From NCBI GenBank assembly GCA_020726505.1, contig JAHLEZ010000013.1, positions 558,001 to 622,000 of the forward strand: a stretch of 64,000 nt of DNA. Direction: 5' to 3'. Shown here in pieces: positions 59,503-64,000 of the stretch (position 1 is its first letter; each line of letters opens with the position of its first letter). Position numbers and translations under genes: made by a program. This DNA is from Leptodontidium sp. MPI-SDFR-AT-0119 (taxonomy: Eukaryota > Ascomycota > Leotiomycetes > Helotiales > Leptodontidiaceae). The notes under the pieces are model-generated. The model did not search any database, had not been told where the DNA came from, and saw only the letters and a list, made by a program, of their open reading frames with translations.

Positions 59503-60901
59503 ATGACGACCAAGCCAAAGATGGAAGAGCATTGGAGCTCACAGGTTCGCCTTCCTCTCCTTTCCTCTCCGTACCTCCACACCTGCTTCATCGCCCTCCC
59601 CTTCTCCTCCTCGTTAGACAATCTTTGAGGCGAATCATTGAACTCGAAGCTGACTTTCTCTTGCAGGCATACCAGAATTCAGCTAGTTTCGTCCCGAAGC
59701 TCGCCGGAAAGGTTATTGAGTGGTTGGACGTTCAGGAGGATGATCTGATTCTGGATGTTGGATGTGGTGGTGAGTTTACCCTCTGATTATTCTCCCTAAC
59801 TTCCGCTTGTCGTTCCAACCATCTTTTTGACATCACTGTTCTTGGGAAACTGTGATTGAGAGATGAAATTGTGCATGTCGTCGATGCTGAATTGCAATGC
59901 TGACTTTCGTCTCGTCTAGATGGTATCATCAACCTCCAACTCGCACAAATCCTTTCGAAAGGCAAAGGGAAAATCCACGGTGTAGACGCCTCGCAGGCTA
60001 TGGTAGAAGCAGCGCGGAAATCAGCGGCGGCAAATCCAGCTGCTAGTCAAGCATGTTCTTTTGAAGGTATTCCCACCTCCTTCTACCTTCCACCTCCTCT
60101 TCTCATTCATCTCTCCTCTTCTCCTCTACAAATCGATATTCCAAAATTTTACTGATAATGACATCCCAACGCAGTAATTGACGCTACGAAAATCCTCTCC
60201 TCTCCAACATTGCAGCAAGAGAACTACGACAAAGTCTTCTCCAACGCAGCTATGCACTGGATCTTACGCCGTGAAGAGACGCAGAGGGATTTCTTCGTTG
60301 GTGTGAGAGGTGCGCTGAAACCTGGTGGGGTTTTTGTTTTCGAGATGGGGGGCATGGGGAATGTTGCTGAGGTGTGTATCTTTTTCATTCTTCTCCAATA
60401 TACACCACCTGATTCTCTCGATGAATCTCAGCCAGGTAAAGCAAATCAAATCATGCAAAGTAGCGCAAAGCAAAGCAAATGAGAAGGAGAACGGAAGAGG
60501 AAAATGTAAAAGGGAATATTACTGATTAATATCAACTCAAGATGCGCACCGCCCTCCTCGGCGTCCTCAGCCACAAAATTGGCCTCCCTCGCGCCCGCGA
60601 AGTCGATCCATGGTTCTTCCCCGACGAGAAATGGATGACGACGATGCTAGAAGAGACGGTTGGGGGGTTTAAAGTCGAGAAGATAGAGAGGGAGTATAGG
60701 CCTACGAAGGCGGATGCCGGGGGTATTGAGGGATGGGTTAGGTTGATGGGGAAGCAGTTCTTTGATGCTGTGCCTGAAGTGGATGAGAGGGAGGAGAGTG
60801 TGAGGAATGTTTGTGAACTGCTGGAGACGGTGTGTGGGAGTCCGGGGGGTGGGCAGTGGATTGGGTATGTGAGGTTGAGGGCGGTTGTTAGGAAGGTTTG
60901 A
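59503..60901 (+). CDS. SAM-dependent methyltransferase (trans-aconitate methyltransferase-like)
   Basis: A class I methyltransferase. Five exons, 59503-59544, 59667-59769, 59920-60066, 60175-60371 and 60542-60901, give 282 residues. The N-terminus (EHWSSQAYQNSASFVPKLAG) is like the trans-aconitate/Tam group. SAM-binding motif I is ILDVGCGDG, split by intron 2. Motif post-I is IHGVDASQAMVEAARK, the following acidic position is VIDATK, and motif IV-like sequence is DKVFSNAAMHWIL. A family loop reads GALKPGGVFVFEMGGMGN. The C-terminal part (WFFPDEKWM...) forms the lid. Substrate is uncertain; trans-aconitate or a small carboxylate is one guess. All four introns exceed 100 bases, longer than most here. 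Confidence 0.88.
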
Positions 60902-62803
60902 GAAGGGGGAAGAGGGAGGGACAGGTAATGGGTAGTGTTGTTTTCATTTTGGAGTGGAGTGGAGTGTTGACCTCGCTTAGGATGGTTTCGTTTCAAACAA
61001 GACACCATTTTCACCTTGAATACTTCTCTTAGTTTATTACTCACTTTGAGATAGCTTCTCACCTGCGATATAAACGAGTAATATATTCTACAGTATTCAT
61101 TAGATTTTGTTTCCTTCGTAGAGATTATTTTTCAGCTCTCGTGTCCTCTGCTTCTCTCTTTTCTTATTACCTGAAGGTCAGTTTCTAGACAACCACGTTC
61201 AATACCCCGCTCCGCTTAGATGGATGTTCATTTTGGCCAGTTGATAGTTTTCTTTTTCTTTTTCCAACAACGCAGCTCCTATCACCTATCAGGAAGCTCC
61301 AACAGACAGATCTATGTAGAATTTCCACCGCCGTGCATAGAAACGAGGCATATTTTCGTCTGACCGTCTGAAGTACAGTAAGAAAACTGCAACGACGTCA
61401 TCGTGCGTGGGTGTACAGTAACGGGTGCATCGAGTAGATGTGTAACCGAACAGTATCACGTCCCTTTAAAACTTCGGAGGATCACTATCGCGGGGAAGAG
61501 TAGCCTAGCTCCGATCAGGGGTTTGCGGATGAAAGTTGCAACAGCAAATTCAGATGCACAGGGTTGTGAAGATCAGCATCAACATCCCTCGGGGTCATGC
61601 ATGCATCGAAGGGGAGACGGGCAGAAAGAAGCAATTTCAGGTGAAAATCCCTGCCCCGACACCTGTGATCAGCGGGATGCACGGGGTCGAGAAGGGCCTG
61701 TGGTCGTTCCCTAAATTTCCACTGGTTCCGTCTATTACAAGGGGCCCTTCAGGATGTCGGAATAATAGAAAGGGGTGCTTTTTTGGTTTTGAAAAAAATG
61801 AGAAGCACTGTTGCTGATAATTAGAGGTAAAGCTTTAGAAACGTCAACAATTAAGCGCCGCACGTGTCGTGAAAAGCCCTTTTTGCGCCACATCGTCATG
61901 TCCATGGGTGTCTTGTCTCGCACATATCGGATTTTGTTCCAGACCACCTGCAGGGGACAAGGTGCCATCCACCGTCCACTATGGGTCCGAGATTCCTTTG
62001 GGAGATGTCCAAAAGGTCTTGACTCACAAGTTTCTTAACATCCATTATGAGAGAGCAAGCTCGAAGAAGGAGCGAAATGTTAATTCGTTATATAAGTCCT
62101 CTGTTCCCGGTCAAAGATTTGCCTCCTCACTTCTCCACCTCCACTGGCATTCGCCTCCGTGCAGCGGGGAAGTGAGAGCTCAGGGGGCAAGGCAAGATAG
62201 GCGAGGATCCAGTATGACATAGTAAGGGCCCACGGCTTTTGCTCTGCTTTGCTTTACTCTTCTAACAGTTCTCCTCGTATCTTTCTTATTTCCCTTGTGC
62301 CGAGACAAGTGAATACAAACAAAACGAAACAAAGCAGATCAACCGAGTAGAGATCACGATAATCACCTACCAACACTAACACTAACAGATAAATTTGCTG
62401 TGCTCTACGGAGTACTCTGTGAGACTCTGCCCCGCCTCTATTTAGATTTTGGCTTTGAAGGCCTGGACCCAACCTCGAACCGCGTCTAGTCGCTTCTAGG
62501 AAACTCTAATAGAAGCAGCGCAAAGCAACGCTATCTCATCCACCGCCTCCTCACTCTGCCTTTCGTTGCTTTGCCTTGCCTGGCCAATTCTGCAAAACAC
62601 GGACACCTCTCTTGCGCCGGCCAACGACAACAACAATGCCTGCTATGTGAACACCAGCACTTCAACATCGAAAGTGATCCGCCGGTTCGAGCTTGCAGAG
62701 TTACGATTGTGAAGGTAGCCGTGGGGAGAGATATGACGCAGTGAGCGGGCTGACAAACTTACTCCTGCACCGTCAACTGCCATCATCCCCGAATTCAACG
62801 AGC
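60902..62803. other. Intergenic region and 5' UTR of the sensor gene
   Basis: No supported gene. ACGGAGTACTC occurs at 62407-62417. The final 300 bases are C/A rich and probably form the leader of the PAS protein. A TTG-started extension upstream of 62804 is in frame but not used. Confidence 0.45.
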
Positions 62804-64000
62804 ATGTCGGCCATCGAATCCTTTCACGATGCCTCCCATCTACCGACTGGACATCAACACGATCTTGCCGAGAGCCATGTCCTATCGAGAAGCGACGAGG
62901 ACTATGAGCGCCCCATCTCCCCCCTCCACATGCCTCCCGGTCAAATCGATGGCCTGGAATCCTTACAGGCAGACACCTACCACAAAAGTAGAGGGCAATC
63001 TCCCAACCGGAGAGGTTCTAGCGGTAACCTCCTTCATCTCGACATCTCCCGAGGCCTCTCCCCTGCAGATCTAGCAATGTCAGCTTTGCAATATCTTCCA
63101 TATCCGGTCATGGTATTGAATAACTTGAAAACTCTGGTAATGGCCAACGATGCCATGGGAAGACTACTTGGGATAGATGACCAAGACGGCGACGTTTCTA
63201 GTGACGATGGGATTCCGGTGTCAGATAAGCTGAAAGGGCAAACTTTAAACCAACTCGGCATAGACATGCTCCAGGCTGGACGACCTGTCTGGGTAACCTG
63301 GGACGCGTTCCTCAATAGCATTGCAGAAGATATTGGTCAACAATTGGTTGAGGATCTGGATGGAATACATTCGGAACCTGGCGAAGGAGACATTACTCCA
63401 ACTGCTGAGAAATCGGAACCTACGACCACACAAACAAACTCCCACAAGGATCGCCCTACTGTCCATGATGCCGTGGTGGAAGTAATCATCGCTCAGGAAA
63501 AGTGTTCACAAGTACTTTTTGCTACTCAGCAGAGCAGACCGGTGAAGCACACTTTTGCAAAGATGTATGTATTATTGAAGAATCTTTGCCTTTTACGTTT
63601 CAATTCATGAGACAATGTCCTGTGTTTATTTTGGACCACCTATAATGGAGCACCTGCTAACTCGCCCGATATTCAGGATCATCACTGTTTGGGAAATCGA
63701 CGACGAAAGCTTTTTCACACTAACGTTTACCAATACCGATACAAACCAAACATCGCTTCCTACCTCCAGAAAACCAAGACAAGTTACAAGAGCAGCCAAA
63801 CATCGCTCCTTCGGTTCTGTAGGATCGGGATCGGGATCTCATTCTAGTCCGTCCTCTGTCGGCTCAGGCAAAAGCTCCGTTCAAGGAGAATGTAGCACCT
63901 CATCAGCAATAACGAGTCCGACAATCGCTTCGATGTCAACGAGTCCATTCCCACCATTAGGTCCTCCGTCACAAGTCAGCGCCTCTGGCGCCCCGTCAAC
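62804..64000 (+). CDS. PAS-domain sensor protein, N-terminal part (probable hybrid histidine kinase)
   Basis: The gene runs off the right edge. Exons seen are 62804-63564 and 63677-64000 (open). The N-terminal 85 residues are disordered. A PAS-like segment follows: MSALQYLPYPVMVLNNLKTLVMANDAMGRLLG, then GQTLNQLGIDML and VWVTWDAFL. Across the splice site comes KMIITVWEIDDESFFTLTFTNT, a second sensor strand pair. After it a Ser/Gly/Thr/Pro-rich linker begins and the window ends. This arrangement occurs in the N-terminus of some fungal hybrid histidine kinases, but the kinase and receiver parts are not in the window, so the class is inference. The start is the first in-frame ATG. Confidence 0.7.

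Noticed and set aside
62660..62700. tRNA-like GGTTCGAGC
   Set aside because: No acceptor, D or anticodon stems can be drawn around it. It is chance similarity to a T-loop.

Overview
The window is nuclear DNA from a filamentous ascomycete (Pezizomycotina). Most genes carry several introns of about 47-150 bp with GT...AG ends, and some have a clear CTAAC branch site. Typical fungal families are present: a Zn2Cys6 regulator, an Rcr-type membrane adaptor, a DUF7492-type secreted protein and a hybrid-kinase-like PAS protein. A class such as Leotiomycetes is plausible but is inference only. Exon chains were assembled by hand from splice sites and reading phase. Every complete chain sums to a multiple of three and gives a protein of the length expected for its family where I know it.

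Layout. 1-10.8 kb is sparse: a secreted DUF7492-like protein with a possible copper histidine brace, a cyclophilin H gene, three adjacent hairpins and a broken short-chain dehydrogenase. 10.8-26.1 kb holds a membrane RING-H2 protein, a GPALPP/DUF3752 protein, the CORVET subunit Vps8, an Rcr-like PPxY protein, a conserved unknown and alanyl-tRNA synthetase. An intron-containing tRNA-Ala(UGC) with the G3-U70 identity pair lies 0.6 kb after the synthetase. 28-44.4 kb is gene dense: saccharopine dehydrogenase (Lys1), a secreted unknown, Ntr2, SmG, a Ych1/Cdc25-like rhodanese, the RNA cytidine acetyltransferase Kre33/NAT10, acetoacetyl-CoA thiolase Erg10 and the U5 GTPase Snu114. 46.4-47.2 kb has the Fe-S targeting factor Cia2, followed by about 4 kb without a convincing gene. 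51.3-60.9 kb has a Zn2Cys6 regulator, a zinc-ribbon/metallo-beta-lactamase protein, an amidase and a SAM methyltransferase. The right edge cuts a PAS-type sensor gene.

Functional themes. Four clear splicing genes (cyclophilin H, Ntr2, SmG, Snu114) plus the possibly splicing-linked GPALPP protein lie in about 40 kb. Ntr2 and SmG are divergent and share a 236-bp promoter with a 16-bp perfect palindrome centred on CACGTG; its 12-bp core also occurs inside the cyclophilin H gene. The remaining genes are mostly single-copy housekeeping functions (tRNA charging, rRNA/tRNA acetylation, lysine and sterol precursors, endosomal tethering). I found no secondary-metabolite cluster, transposon or CRISPR array. 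No single undescribed system stands out. The best leads are the histidine-brace protein, the synthetase/tRNA pairing, the E-box palindromes, the zinc-ribbon MBL protein and the tandem hairpins.
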